From the NCBI RefSeq assembly GCF_033343995.1, contig NZ_CP137573.1, forward strand, positions 7,411,001 to 7,475,000: 64,000 bases of DNA, given 5' to 3'. Position numbers and translations under genes: made by a program. This document shows positions 53,973-62,329 of the stretch, one piece after another (the first letter of the stretch is position 1; every line of letters starts with the position of its first letter). Under the pieces are notes generated by a model. The model made no database searches. It was not told the DNA's origin and saw nothing but the letters and a program-made list of their open reading frames with translations. The stretch comes from Streptomyces sp. HUAS YS2. GTDB taxonomy: Bacteria; Actinomycetota; Actinomycetes; Streptomycetales; Streptomycetaceae.

Positions 53973-54068
53973 ATGCAGCGCATCCGGATCAGCCCCCGGC
54001 CCCGGCAGCCCCGCAGGCCGATCCCCCTTGATCTGCGCACCCCGTCCGGCCGACCGATCCCGTACTGA
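53973..54068 (+). CDS. 31-residue Pro/Arg-rich small protein
   Basis: An ATG 5 bp after the stress-protein stop, with GAGAGG upstream, opens MQRIRISPRPRQPRRPIPLD... ending RPIPY. The product would be very basic and proline-rich. It is too short for homology claims, but the spacing and ribosome site suggest real translation as part of the operon. Confidence 0.45.
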   Translation: MQRIRISPRPRQPRRPIPLDLRTPSGRPIPY

Positions 54069-54095
54069 GGACTCCAGAGAGCCGCGGAGGATGTC

Positions 54096-54203
54096 ATGGA
54101 GCCGACACGACGCGTCGCACCGTTCGTCCTCGCCAAGGACTTCGCGGAACGCTTCGCGGGGTTCTCGATCCCTCGCCGTGGCGCCGGACGAAGGGAGGAG
54201 TGA
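54096..54203 (+). CDS. 35-residue small protein
   Basis: An ATG with GGAGG five bases upstream opens MEPTRRVAPFVLAKDFAERF and ends in GAGRREE. The central part could form an amphipathic helix (VLAKDFAERFAGF). It is the second of three consecutive small frames; its stop is 2 bp before the ATG of the third. Confidence 0.45.
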   Translation: MEPTRRVAPFVLAKDFAERFAGFSIPRRGAGRREE

Positions 54204-54205
54204 CC

Positions 54206-54388
54206 ATGCCCAGGAGGACACGGCACCGAGACGCCCGGAATCCAGGGCCGTCGGCCAACCTCGATCTACAGACGGCCACAGGCACGCTGCGCGGTCGCCG
54301 CACGAAGCACCAGCCGCCCGCAGAGGGACTGAACCGGCGTCCCCTGCGCCCGGTACACACCGTCAGGGTGTCGACGCTCTTCCTCTGA
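54206..54388 (+). CDS. 60-residue basic small protein
   Basis: An ATG with AAGGGAGGAG in good spacing opens MPRRTRHRDARNPGPSANLD..., a basic product without a hydrophobic segment. It ends 56 bp before the CBS-domain gene. Third of three consecutive small frames in the stress-gene operon; no family recognised. Confidence 0.5.
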   Translation: MPRRTRHRDARNPGPSANLDLQTATGTLRGRRTKHQPPAEGLNRRPLRPVHTVRVSTLFL

Positions 54389-54444
54389 AGCGACGACGAA
54401 TCGGCGGGATCGTGAGTAGGGGGGCCTGAAAGGAGGCCGCGGCC

Positions 54445-54858
54445 ATGACGACCGCAAGGGAAATCATGCACACCGGTGCCAGCTGTGTGCAGGAGAACGA
54501 AACCCTGATGGACGCCGCGCGGCGCATGAGCGAACTGGATGTCGGCGCCCTGCCCATCTGCGGGCCGGACAACCGGCTGCACGGCATCATCACCGACCGG
54601 GACATCGTGGTGAAGTGCCTCGCCAAGGGCAAGGACCCCCACCACATGACGGCCGGACACCTTGCTCAGGGCAAGCCGGTCACCGTGGACGTGGACGCCG
54701 ACAGCGAGCAGGTGCTCCGCACGATGCAGGACCACCGTGTCCGCCGCGTGCCCGTGATCGACGACCACCGCCTGGTCGGCATGATCAGCGAGGCGGACCT
54801 GGCCCGGCACCTTCCGGAGGAACGGGTGGGCCAGTTCGTCGAGGAGATCTGCCGCTGA
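54445..54858 (+). CDS. CBS-pair protein (Hrp1-like)
   Basis: The 137-residue product consists of two CBS motifs (about 5-60 and 72-130; AREIMHTGASCVQENETLMDAARRMSELDVGALPI over 4-38 and VPVIDDHRLVGMISEADLARHLPEE over 106-130). This is the architecture of Hrp1 (Rv2626c), a DosR-regulon protein. It lacks the BON domain of the other CBS proteins here. AAAGGAGG precedes the ATG. Confidence 0.92.
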   Translation: MTTAREIMHTGASCVQENETLMDAARRMSELDVGALPICGPDNRLHGIITDRDIVVKCLAKGKDPHHMTAGHLAQGKPVTVDVDADSEQVLRTMQDHRVRRVPVIDDHRLVGMISEADLARHLPEERVGQFVEEICR

Positions 54859-54881
54859 CAGCACCGGAGCCGTGGCGCGAT

Positions 54882-54915
54882 GGGCCGGTCGGTCCAAGGG
54901 AAGCCCGTTCGGCCC
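54882..54915. promoter_or_regulatory. two island boxes upstream of hsp20
   Basis: GGGCCG-GT-CGGTCC at 54882-54895 is followed by a second, inverted and weaker copy at 54902-54915 (GGGCCG-AA-CGGGCT on the minus strand). They lie about 160-190 bp before the hsp20 start and just after the CBS-pair gene. Confidence 0.5.
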
Positions 54916-54968
54916 CGTCGGACAGCCCCCTTGGACGCTGTGCCATCTGACCCCGCGGGCGGACGATT

Positions 54969-54999
54969 GGGTTACGGAGTCGGACCGGCCCCGTAACCC
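54969..54999. promoter_or_regulatory. inverted repeat GGGTTACGG-N13-CCGTAACCC before hsp20
   Basis: A perfect 9-bp inverted repeat with a 13-bp spacer ends 72 bp upstream of the hsp20 ATG. It does not match the CIRCE or RheA operators. It could be an operator for a heat-shock or redox regulator or an RNA hairpin in the leader. Confidence 0.55.
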
Positions 55000-55071
55000 G
55001 GTCCACCGCCCGTCCGTACCGACTCGGGTCCATGACGACCGTCCTGGGCCCCCGGAATGAGGAGCAGAACA

Positions 55072-55527
55072 ATGGCCGGAGGCAAGGTGGAACGCAGGCA
55101 CAGCCTCTTCCCCGACTTCAACGACTGGTTCAACCGGGAGTTCCCGGGGCTGCCCGGGTGGCGGCCCGCGACGGCTGCTCACTCCATTCCTGTGGAGGTG
55201 TCGAGCGGCGCCGGCGGGTACGTGCTGCGGGCCGAGCTGCCCGGGATGGACCCGGACGACTTCACCATCACCGTAGACGACAACCTCATCACGGTGAGTG
55301 CCGAGCACAGCGAGAGCACAGAGGACAAGGAGCACTCGGAGTTCCGCTACGGATCGTTCCGCCGGACCGTGCGTCTGCCGGCCACGATCCCGGCCGACGA
55401 CGTCGAGGCGTCGTACGCGGACGGCATCCTCACCATCCGCGTCCCGATGCCCGAGGAGGAGAGCAGCGTCGCACGCACCATCCCGGTGAAGCGAGGCGGC
55501 ACCCCGCCCGAAGGAGCCACGTCGTGA
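55072..55527 (+). CDS. Hsp20/alpha-crystallin small heat-shock protein
   Basis: The 151-residue product has an N-terminal arm with FPDFNDWFNREFPGLPGW, an alpha-crystallin domain (about 40-135; VLRAELPGMDPDDF, FRYGSFRRTVRLP, ASYADGILTIRVP) and a short tail with RTIPVKRG, an IxV-like anchor. It is an ATP-independent holdase, like HspX of the DosR regulon. GAGGAG precedes ATG 55072. The next frame starts within its stop codon (GTGA). Confidence 0.95.
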   Translation: MAGGKVERRHSLFPDFNDWFNREFPGLPGWRPATAAHSIPVEVSSGAGGYVLRAELPGMDPDDFTITVDDNLITVSAEHSESTEDKEHSEFRYGSFRRTVRLPATIPADDVEASYADGILTIRVPMPEEESSVARTIPVKRGGTPPEGATS

Positions 55528-55776
55528 ACCCCAAGCGAGTCCTGGTCGCCTACGGCATCAAGGCCGGCGCGACCGCCGGGATCGCCGAAGAGATCGGCAA
55601 GACGATCCGGACGACGGCTTCGACGCCGTCGTCCTCGGCGGAGCCCCTGAGCGGGGCACTGGACTGGCATGATGCGGCGCTGAGCCCAGCGCAACGCCGA
55701 CGGCGACTTCCGCAATGCGGAACGCATCCGGGGCATGGGCCCGCCACATCGGAACGGAACTCGGCAGCCCCTGAGC
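55524..55776 (+). pseudogene. flavodoxin-domain protein, internally deleted
   Basis: GTG 55524, coupled to the hsp20 stop, opens NPKRVLVAYGIKAGATAGIAEEIGKTIR (residues 2-29), a clear flavodoxin FMN-phosphate loop. After about 32 codons the frame shifts; the -1 frame gives FDAVVLGGAP and then an early stop. Only the C-terminal end GDFRNAERIR...RHIGTELGSP is seen next, close to 55776. Roughly 100 residues of the usual 170 are missing. I read it as a deletion pseudogene of the flavodoxin found after hsp20 in related clusters. Confidence 0.65.
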
Positions 55777-55822
55777 GGTGTCGCCGATCCTTTGGCCAGC
55801 CACACCCGACGGGAGGTGCGGC

Positions 55823-56416
55823 ATGTCTCACCAGGAGTCTTCGAGTAGCGGTGCCGCCCCGCCGGCGAAAGGATCCCGCGGGCATGCCGCCTTTGTCCTC
55901 GTCCTGATCATTGCCCTGGTCTGTGGCGCCGTGGCTGGCGGAATACTGTGGAACACCGGAGCCAGGACCGATCGCGAACTCGCCGCCCACCGTCATCAGG
56001 TGAAGGCGACCATCACCGGACCAGCCAAGGAAGCACCTGTCGCCGCCAGACACGGCACGAAGCCACAGGCCCTCGCACCAGCGGTGTGGGAACAGCCGGA
56101 GCATGTCCGCCGCTCCGGGACGATCCATGTCCCGCCGAGAACGCCCCCGGGCCGCATCGTGACGATCTGGGTGGACGACGCAGGGTCCCCTACCCGGCCC
56201 CCGGGCAGCGTTGCGGACCGAGCATTCACCTCCCTCTCGGGCGGTACCGCGGCGGCGGGAGCCGTCGGGGTGACGGGAGCCGGCGCGGTCTTCCTCCTAC
56301 GGCGGCGCAGCGAAGGTCACCGGCTCGACGCCTGGGAACGAGAGTGGGAGCAGGTGGAACCCCTGTGGTCCGGCCGCCTGCACCGGGGCAGTGATGCCGG
56401 GGGCGACGATGACTGA
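55823..56416 (+). CDS. Rv1733c-family membrane protein
   Basis: The 197-residue product has two membrane segments (about 24-46, AFVLVLIIALVCGAVAGGIL; about 145-162, GTAAAGAVGVTGAGAVFLL). A middle extracellular part has VPPRTPPGRIVTIWVDDAG, and the end HRLDAWEREWEQVEPLWSGR is the family signature. Rv1733c is a DosR-regulon latency antigen of unknown function. GGGAGG precedes ATG 55823. It overlaps the ATPase start by 8 bp. Confidence 0.87.
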   Translation: MSHQESSSSGAAPPAKGSRGHAAFVLVLIIALVCGAVAGGILWNTGARTDRELAAHRHQVKATITGPAKEAPVAARHGTKPQALAPAVWEQPEHVRRSGTIHVPPRTPPGRIVTIWVDDAGSPTRPPGSVADRAFTSLSGGTAAAGAVGVTGAGAVFLLRRRSEGHRLDAWEREWEQVEPLWSGRLHRGSDAGGDDD

Positions 56417-59162
56417 CCGCGCCAGCGGCCGAACTGCAGCGGAGCCGAGCACCACCCCTGCCCCGGCGCTGCCCTTCGACCCCAGTGAGCCCCTGTCCAG
56501 ACTGCGCCGGGAACTGGCCACCGGACCGGACGGGTTGTCCGCTCGCGAGGCGGCCCGCCGGCTCGCCGTTCACGGGCCCAACGAGGTGCGACGCAAGGCC
56601 CGCTCCTCCTTCGCGCGGGAGCTGGTCGGGCAGCTGGTCCACCCCCTCGCCCTGCTGCTCTGGGCCGCCGCCGCACTGGCCTTCGTAGCGGGTCTCGGGG
56701 TGCTCGGCTGGGCGATCCTCGCGGTCATCGGCATCAACGCGGCCTTCGCGCTGCTTCAGGAACGCCAGGCCGAGCGGGCGGTGGAGACCCTCGCGCGTTA
56801 TCTGCCCGAGCACGCTCTCGCCGTACGCGACGGACGGCCGCTCACCGTGGAGGCTCGCGATCTGGTGCCGGGCGATGTGATCGTCCTGGAAGAGGGCGAC
56901 AAGGTTCCGGCCGACGCGCGCGTCACCGAGGGCGGAGTGGAAGTCGATCTGTCGATGCTCACGGGGGAGTCCGTCCCCGCCGAGCGCATGGCTGCGGCCG
57001 GACTCCTCGGCGCCCCGTTGCTGGAGGAGCCGAACCTCGTCTTCAGCGGGACGACCTGCGTCGAGGGACAGGCTCGGGCCGTCGTGTTCGCCACCGGCGA
57101 CCACACCGAGCTCGGCCGGATCGCCGCCCTCAGCCAGCGGACCCGGCGCGAGGCGAGTCCGTTGGAACGACAGGTCAAGAAGGTCGCCTGGCTCATCGCC
57201 GGCGTCGCAACCGGCATGGGGGCCGTGTTCCTGGTTCTGGGCGTGGCCGTCGGACTGCCGGTGACCGACTCTCTCATGTTCGCCATCGGGCTCCTCGTCG
57301 CCAACGTCCCGGAGGGGCTGCTTCCGACGATCACGCTGGCCCTTGCCGTCGGTGTCCGCGCGCTGGCCCGCGAGGGCGCCTTGGTGAAACGGCTCAGCGC
57401 CGTGGAGACGCTCGGCTCCACGAACGTCATCTGTACGGACAAGACCGGCACGCTGACACGCAACCGCATGCGTCTGAGAGCGCTCTGGACCGCGGGACAC
57501 GGCGCTGAACCCGGACCTTGGGCGCAGGAGCTGGTGCGGGCGAGCGCCCTGTGCACCACCGTCACCCGCGATGACGACGGTGAGCTGCACGGTGATCCGA
57601 CCGAGGCCGCCCTCGTCACAGGGGCTGCCGACCACGGGGTCCCGGTGGACGTCGGCCGGCGCGAGGCGGCACGGCGCAGACTGTTCCGCTTCGATCCGCG
57701 GCTGCGGTTGATGTCGGTCGTGCAGGACGACGAGGCGACGGGCGGCTTGCGGATCGTCGCCAAGGGGGCGCCCGAGGCGGTCCTGGCTCGCGTCCGTCCC
57801 GGCTCTGCCACGGACGCCGCCCGCTCGGCGGCGGATGAACTCGCCCAGGGCGGCACGCGGGTCCTGGCCGTCGCCGCACGCGACCTGCCACCGGGCGCGG
57901 AGCCGCCGTCACGCCGTCAGGACGCCGAGGCGGGACTGACACTGCTCGGCCTCGTCGGCTTGTACGACCCGCCGCGCCCCGAGGTGGCCGAGGCCGTGCG
58001 CCGCTGCCACGAGGCCGGGGTACGCGTGCACATCGTGACGGGGGACAGGGGCGCCACCGCCGCGGCAGTCGCCCGGGAGGTAGGCATCGGAGTGCCCCAC
58101 CTGCACGTGGTCGCGGCTTCCGAGTCGCTGGGCGACGACGAACTCGACCGGCTCCTCGTGGAAGGCGACGCCGAGATCGTCTTCGCCCGCTCCTCGCCCG
58201 AGACGAAACTCAAGGTGGCCGACACTCTGCGGGCTCACGGCCGGATCGTCGCCATGACAGGTGACGGGGTCAACGACGCCCCCGCGCTGCACCGTGCGCA
58301 CATCGGGGTGGCCATGGGACGCTCCGGCACCGACGTGGCCCGCGAGGCCGCCACCATGGTGCTCACCGACGACGACTTCGCCACCATCGTGACCGCGGTC
58401 GAATCCGGGCGCCGCGTCTACGACAACGTACGTAAGTTCATCGTCTACATCTTCGCCCACGCGACCCCGGAGATCGTGCCCTTCCTCGTCTTCGCGCTCT
58501 CCGCCGGCGCGGTACCGCTTCCCCTCACCGTGCTCCAGATTCTCGCCATCGACCTCGGCACCGAGACGCTGCCCGCCCTCGCCCTAGGCCGGGAACGCTC
58601 CGAGCCAGGAATCATGCAGCGGCCGCCCAGGCCACGACACCAGGGAGTGATCTCCCGCGACATGCTCATCCGCAGCTGGGGCTACCTGGGCCTGGTGTCG
58701 GCGGCCCTCGTCATGGTGGGCTACTTCTACGTGCTCTGGCGCGCGGGCTGGCAGCCGGGCGATCCCACGGGCACGGGCAGCCCCTTGCACCACGCCTATG
58801 TGACGGCCACGACGGCCACCTTCGCCGGCATCGTCACCTGCCAGGTAGGCACCGCCTTCGCGGCCCGCACGGACCACGCCGCGCTCCGCGACATCGGGGT
58901 GTTCTCGAATCCTCTGTTGCTCGCCGGCATCGCTTTTGAGCTCGCGTTCACGGCCGCTCTCGTCTACGTGCCCGCGCTCCAGGACCTCTTCGGCACAGCC
59001 GCTCTGCCTCTGGACGTCGTGCTGCTCATCGCCACGTTCCCGGTCCTGGTGTGGGGCACGGACGAGCTGCGGCGCGCCAGGCGGCGCCGTCAGCGGCCGT
59101 CGGCGGCGCGCTCGGTCCTGGCTGTCTCGGTGCCGCCCTGGTCGAGGCGGAAGGGTGGGTAG
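56409..59162 (+). CDS. P-type cation-transporting ATPase, P2 class (CtpF-like)
   Basis: The 917-residue product has the N-terminal cation-ATPase domain, TGES in the actuator region (SMLTGESVPAE), the membrane motif VANVPEGLLPTITLALAVG, phosphorylation site CTDKTGTLTRN, and hinge GDGVNDAPAL, with about 10 spans. The PEGL motif places it with the Ca2+/Na+-type P2 pumps such as mycobacterial CtpF, also DosR-regulated. It is coupled to the Rv1733c-like gene. ATG 56409 is used; GTG 56391 is possible. It converges on the next gene with a 73-bp overlap. Confidence 0.93.
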   Translation: MTDRASGRTAAEPSTTPAPALPFDPSEPLSRLRRELATGPDGLSAREAARRLAVHGPNEVRRKARSSFARELVGQLVHPLALLLWAAAALAFVAGLGVLGWAILAVIGINAAFALLQERQAERAVETLARYLPEHALAVRDGRPLTVEARDLVPGDVIVLEEGDKVPADARVTEGGVEVDLSMLTGESVPAERMAAAGLLGAPLLEEPNLVFSGTTCVEGQARAVVFATGDHTELGRIAALSQRTRREASPLERQVKKVAWLIAGVATGMGAVFLVLGVAVGLPVTDSLMFAIGLLVANVPEGLLPTITLALAVGVRALAREGALVKRLSAVETLGSTNVICTDKTGTLTRNRMRLRALWTAGHGAEPGPWAQELVRASALCTTVTRDDDGELHGDPTEAALVTGAADHGVPVDVGRREAARRRLFRFDPRLRLMSVVQDDEATGGLRIVAKGAPEAVLARVRPGSATDAARSAADELAQGGTRVLAVAARDLPPGAEPPSRRQDAEAGLTLLGLVGLYDPPRPEVAEAVRRCHEAGVRVHIVTGDRGATAAAVAREVGIGVPHLHVVAASESLGDDELDRLLVEGDAEIVFARSSPETKLKVADTLRAHGRIVAMTGDGVNDAPALHRAHIGVAMGRSGTDVAREAATMVLTDDDFATIVTAVESGRRVYDNVRKFIVYIFAHATPEIVPFLVFALSAGAVPLPLTVLQILAIDLGTETLPALALGRERSEPGIMQRPPRPRHQGVISRDMLIRSWGYLGLVSAALVMVGYFYVLWRAGWQPGDPTGTGSPLHHAYVTATTATFAGIVTCQVGTAFAARTDHAALRDIGVFSNPLLLAGIAFELAFTAALVYVPALQDLFGTAALPLDVVLLIATFPVLVWGTDELRRARRRRQRPSAARSVLAVSVPPWSRRKGG

Positions 59163-59761
59163 GTGTCGGTCATGAGGCTCGCGTAGGCGGCGACGCGCAG
59201 GACCCAGCGGTTCAGGCCGACGATCAGGGCGAACAGGTCGCGCGGATACCGGTCGGTGAAGGCCACCGCGAAGCCCGCGATGAGCGTGAGCAGCGTGATC
59301 AGGCCGCCGCTCCACCAATGCACCTGCATCCCGCCGGTGAAGAACGCGATCACCAGGTAGTGGGGGATGGCGAGCAGCCACCACTTGACCAGTACCTGCG
59401 AGCGGGAGAGCCGCTCCGGGTAGGCGATGTCGAGCCGGGCCGGGTACCCGGGCTCGGGCCCCAGGCTGAAAGGCGGGTACCGGTCGGTGCCGAGCGCGCC
59501 GTACGAGTAGTACGACACGCGCCAGGACCAGCGGAGGACGCCGAGGTTGAAGTCGAAGAGGCCCCGCGGGAAGCGCTCGGTGAACAGGATGGCGAAGAAC
59601 GCGATCACCGTCACGACGATGAAGGCGATCCAGAGGAAGAACAGCACGATCCAGTGGGGGATCACCAGGATCCATTTCACCAGCCACAGCCAGTGGGACA
59701 GCCGGCTGTCAAGTTCGGCCGTCACCGCCACGGGAGCATGCGAGGAGTTCGGGGTGTCCAT
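59090..59761 (-). CDS. DUF4389 membrane protein
   Basis: The 223-residue product has four hydrophobic segments in two repeats, each followed by a PRGLFDFNLGVLRWSWRVSYY- or PRDLFALIVGLNRWVLRVAAY-type stretch and a YPPF motif (TDRYPPF, TDTYPPF), the hallmark of DUF4389 duplications. Function unknown. ATG 59761 is preferred over GTG 59770, which overlaps the stop of the preceding CBS-BON gene. It is thus in an operon with that CBS-BON gene. Confidence 0.85.
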   Translation of the reverse strand: MDTPNSSHAPVAVTAELDSRLSHWLWLVKWILVIPHWIVLFFLWIAFIVVTVIAFFAILFTERFPRGLFDFNLGVLRWSWRVSYYSYGALGTDRYPPFSLGPEPGYPARLDIAYPERLSRSQVLVKWWLLAIPHYLVIAFFTGGMQVHWWSGGLITLLTLIAGFAVAFTDRYPRDLFALIVGLNRWVLRVAAYASLMTDTYPPFRLDQGGTETARTERAADGR

Positions 59762-59766
59762 GATCG

Positions 59767-60372
59767 TCACTGCCTCGACACGTCGTCGTCTTCGTACCCG
59801 AGCCGGTCGACGACCCCCACGACCCCGTCGACGCTGTTGCAGAGCCTGAGAAGCACTGGAACGAGACTGCGGCGGCCGACCACGCCACCGAGGGTGACGC
59901 GGCCGTCCACGACCTCCACGGAGAGGGCCGACGGGCTCAGCCCCAGGGTGTGGGTGACGACGTCCTCGACGATCTCCTCCTGGATCGCCCGGTCCCTGCG
60001 CAGATACAGCTGGACGAGGTCGCTGCGGCTCAGCACGCCCACGAGCTGCCCTTCGTCATCGACCACGGGCAGGCGCTTGACCTTGGCCCGGTCCATCACA
60101 CGGGCGGCACGCACCACGCTCCACTCGGGTCGGGCGACGACGGCGGGACTCGACATGAGCGCGCCCGCGGTGTCGAGCCCGGCCCCGGCGGCGCGGCGGA
60201 GTACCAGGTCCGCTTCCGAGACCACGCCCAGTGGCCGGTTCGAATCGTCCGCCACGCACACCGCGGTGATGTCGAACTCGTCCAGGAGCCGTGCGATCTC
60301 CTTGAACGTCGTGCCCCGAACCACGCTGATCGCCGTGGGCGTCATCAGATCCGCGACGCTGCGGTGCCTCAT
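59767..60372 (-). CDS. tandem CBS plus BON domain protein
   Basis: The 201-residue product starts MRHRSVADLMTPTAISVVRG and has CBS motifs about 5-60 and 72-127 and a BON domain about 140-195 (VVDGRVTLGGVVGR). It lacks the extra linker between CBS motifs found in the paralogues at 40683 and 46880 and is shorter by about 25 residues. It lies between a potassium-channel pseudogene upstream and a DUF4389 gene downstream, all leftward. Confidence 0.9.
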   Translation of the reverse strand: MRHRSVADLMTPTAISVVRGTTFKEIARLLDEFDITAVCVADDSNRPLGVVSEADLVLRRAAGAGLDTAGALMSSPAVVARPEWSVVRAARVMDRAKVKRLPVVDDEGQLVGVLSRSDLVQLYLRRDRAIQEEIVEDVVTHTLGLSPSALSVEVVDGRVTLGGVVGRRSLVPVLLRLCNSVDGVVGVVDRLGYEDDDVSRQ

Positions 60373-60413
60373 CGCTTGTCACCTTCTCACGCGTTCGACC
60401 GGCGGCCCCACGT

Positions 60414-61325
60414 TCAGGATCGCGCGCTGCCGCCGTCCTGGGGAGGGCCGTCCGGCCGCTGGGGTCGCCCGTGGTCCTCGGCGTAGGCCGCGAAGACCCG
60501 CTCGGGTCCCCCGTCCGTGTGCAAGAAGTTCTCGTCGAGCACGACGGCCAGGTCTTCCAGTGCCCTGCGTAGTACCGACGCGGAGAGCCTGACGTCCGGG
60601 TGGCGCGCCCCGTCGGTTTGGTCCGCGAGGCCGAGGGCGTAGCGGATCTGCCGGGGCAGGGACGTGTTCTCGTCCCGTCGTGGAAGTAGTACGACTCGGC
60701 GTACTGAAGGAAGTCGACTTTGATGGTGGAGAGGGCTGAGGCGAGTCCGTCCAGGAGCGCGGCGCCGCCGTCGGAGTCGAGGGCCTGGCCGGTGGCGCTG
60801 CTGCGGCGCACGTGCGACAGCCGCAGGGCCAGCGATCTGCGGCGTGCCAGCGCTGGGTAGATGCCGAGGATCCAGGCGACGGTCGCCGACAGCAGGACGA
60901 AGCCCACGAGGGCCTCCATGGGGGCGAGTACGCGCAGCCAGCCGGAGGCCGACGCGATGTCGCCCAGTCCGAGCGTGGCCAGGGTGACCAGCGAGATGTA
61001 GAGGGCGTCGAGCGGGCCCGCGTGTTCGGACGGGACGAGCCCCGTCGTGTACGAGAAGTCCTCGGGCATGTGGGGCCAGTAGATGAGCCCCCACCCCACG
61101 GCCACCGTCAGAGCCCACGCGGCGACGACCGTCACCATGCCGAGCGGGCCCGCGAGACCGGCTGGCCGCCTCCGAGCCCCGAGGCGTGCGGACAGCCCAC
61201 CACAGGGACACCATCACCAACCTGCTCAGACCTCCGCGACGGGTCGGGTGCCAGAGCGTGTGGAAAACGTCCCGGAGGATGAACAGCACGAGGACAGCGC
61301 CCGTCGGCGTCGCAAGCCACGTCAT
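60414..61325 (-). pseudogene. potassium-channel family gene with two frameshifts
   Basis: Three pieces in order make one channel protein. MTWLATPTGAVLVLFILRDV...LWWAVR (from 61325) is frame A. Frame B then gives VTVVAAWALTVAVGWGLIYW, the pore TLATLGLGDI, and VDFLQYAESYYFHDG. Frame A follows again from DENTSLPRQIRYALGLADQ to the stop at 60414. The shifts fall near 61150-61200 and near 60685. Either the gene is dead or the assembly has two indels; the coding character is otherwise well preserved. Confidence 0.7.
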
Positions 61326-61348
61326 CCCGGCATTCTTCCCACGAGCGG

Positions 61349-61359
61349 GGACGGAGTCC
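61349..61359. promoter_or_regulatory. GGAC-GGA-GTCC repeat upstream of the channel pseudogene
   Basis: An 11-bp perfect inverted repeat within GGGGACGGAGTCCGCCC lies 24 bp upstream of the channel start. It resembles the GGGAC half-sites of DosR-type boxes but has shorter spacing than the other island boxes. Confidence 0.3.
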
Positions 61360-61399
61360 GCCCTCCGGCTTCGATCTCAGGCCACTGGCCGTGCCCGCT

Positions 61400-61417
61400 A
61401 GGCCGTGTCCGTAAAGT
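61400..61417. repeat. left terminal inverted repeat of the IS
   Basis: AGGCCGTGTCCGTAAAGT matches the reverse complement of the right end in 16 of 18 positions. The first A belongs to the TA target duplication. Confidence 0.85.
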
Positions 61418-62286
61418 TGTTGGCTCGTTACTCCGTTTGTGGTGCGTCGACATGAACTGACGGATGAGTCGTGGGCGTTGATCGCTCCGTTGCTGGCGCC
61501 GGGCCGTATGGGCCGGCCCGTGCGGGACCGGCGCCAGGTGGTCAACGGGATCCTTTGGAAGCTGTCCACCGGGGCCGCCTGGCGTGACCTGCCCGAGCGG
61601 TACGGGCCGTGGAAGACGGTCTACGAACGCTTCCGGCACTGGTCCGCCGACGGCACCTGGGACCGGCTGCTGGCCCACGTCCAGCAGCACTCCGACGCCG
61701 TCGGGACCGTCGACTGGTCGATCGTCTGCGTGGACTCGACCACGGTCCGCGCGCATCAGCATGCGGCCGGGGCCCGAAAAGGGGGCCCTGGGAAGGCGAG
61801 GCACTCGGCCGATCACGCGGCGGGCTGACCAGCAAGATCCACCTGGCCTGCGACGGCCAGGGCCGGCCACTGGCCTTCACCCTGACCGGCGGGAACGTCA
61901 ACGACTGCACCCAGTTCGAGGCGGTCATGGACCGGATCCGCGTCGCCCGGCCGGGGCCCGGCAGGCCCCGGACCCGGCCCCAGCGCGTGGTCGCAGACAA
62001 GGGCTACTCGGCCCGCAAGATCCGGGCCTACCTGAGGCGACGCGGGATCGCCTGCACGATCCCGGAGCGGATCGACCAGATCAACGGGCGCATCCGCCGC
62101 GGCGAGACACGCTGCCGCCTCGACCGGACCGCCTACCGGCGCCGCAACGTTGTCGAACGCTGTTTCAGCCGGCTCAAGCAGAACCGGGCCCTGGCCACCC
62201 GCTACGACAAACGCGCCGTCCACTACCAAGCCATGGTCACCCTCGCCTGCCTCCGACTCTGGCTCCCATGACTTTCCGGACACGAC
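61401..62286. mobile_element. IS5-family (IS427-type) insertion sequence, 886 bp
   Basis: The element has near-perfect terminal inverted repeats and two overlapping transposase frames, and is flanked by TA on both sides. The target was probably CTAG, with TA duplicated. It separates the channel pseudogene promoter region from pncB. All parts needed for mobility are visible, so it may be active. Confidence 0.85.
61439..62271 (+). CDS. IS5-family transposase made by -1 frameshift
   Basis: ORFA (61439-61828) carries the N-terminal DUF4096-like part (ELTDESWALIAPLLAP, AWRDLPERYGPWKTVYERF) and the first catalytic Asp (VCVDSTTVRAHQHA). ORFB supplies HLACDGQGRPLAFTLTGGNV, ADKGYSARK with the second Asp, and RRNVVERCFSRLKQ with the Glu. 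ORFB has no good start and lies in the -1 frame. The overlap contains A4G5 (61777-61785, CGAAAAGGGGGC), a likely slippery site giving a fused DDE transposase of about 277 residues. Confidence 0.85.
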
Positions 62287-62288
62287 CT
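62271..62288. repeat. right terminal inverted repeat of the IS
   Basis: ACTTTCCGGACACGACCT is the inverted partner of the left end at 61400-61417. Its first base overlaps the transposase stop codon. It is followed by TAG, completing the presumed CTAG target. Confidence 0.85.
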
Positions 62289-62329
62289 AGCCCCTTCGGG
62301 CGCGCCGCGTCCGCCGCGTGTCCGTGGTG

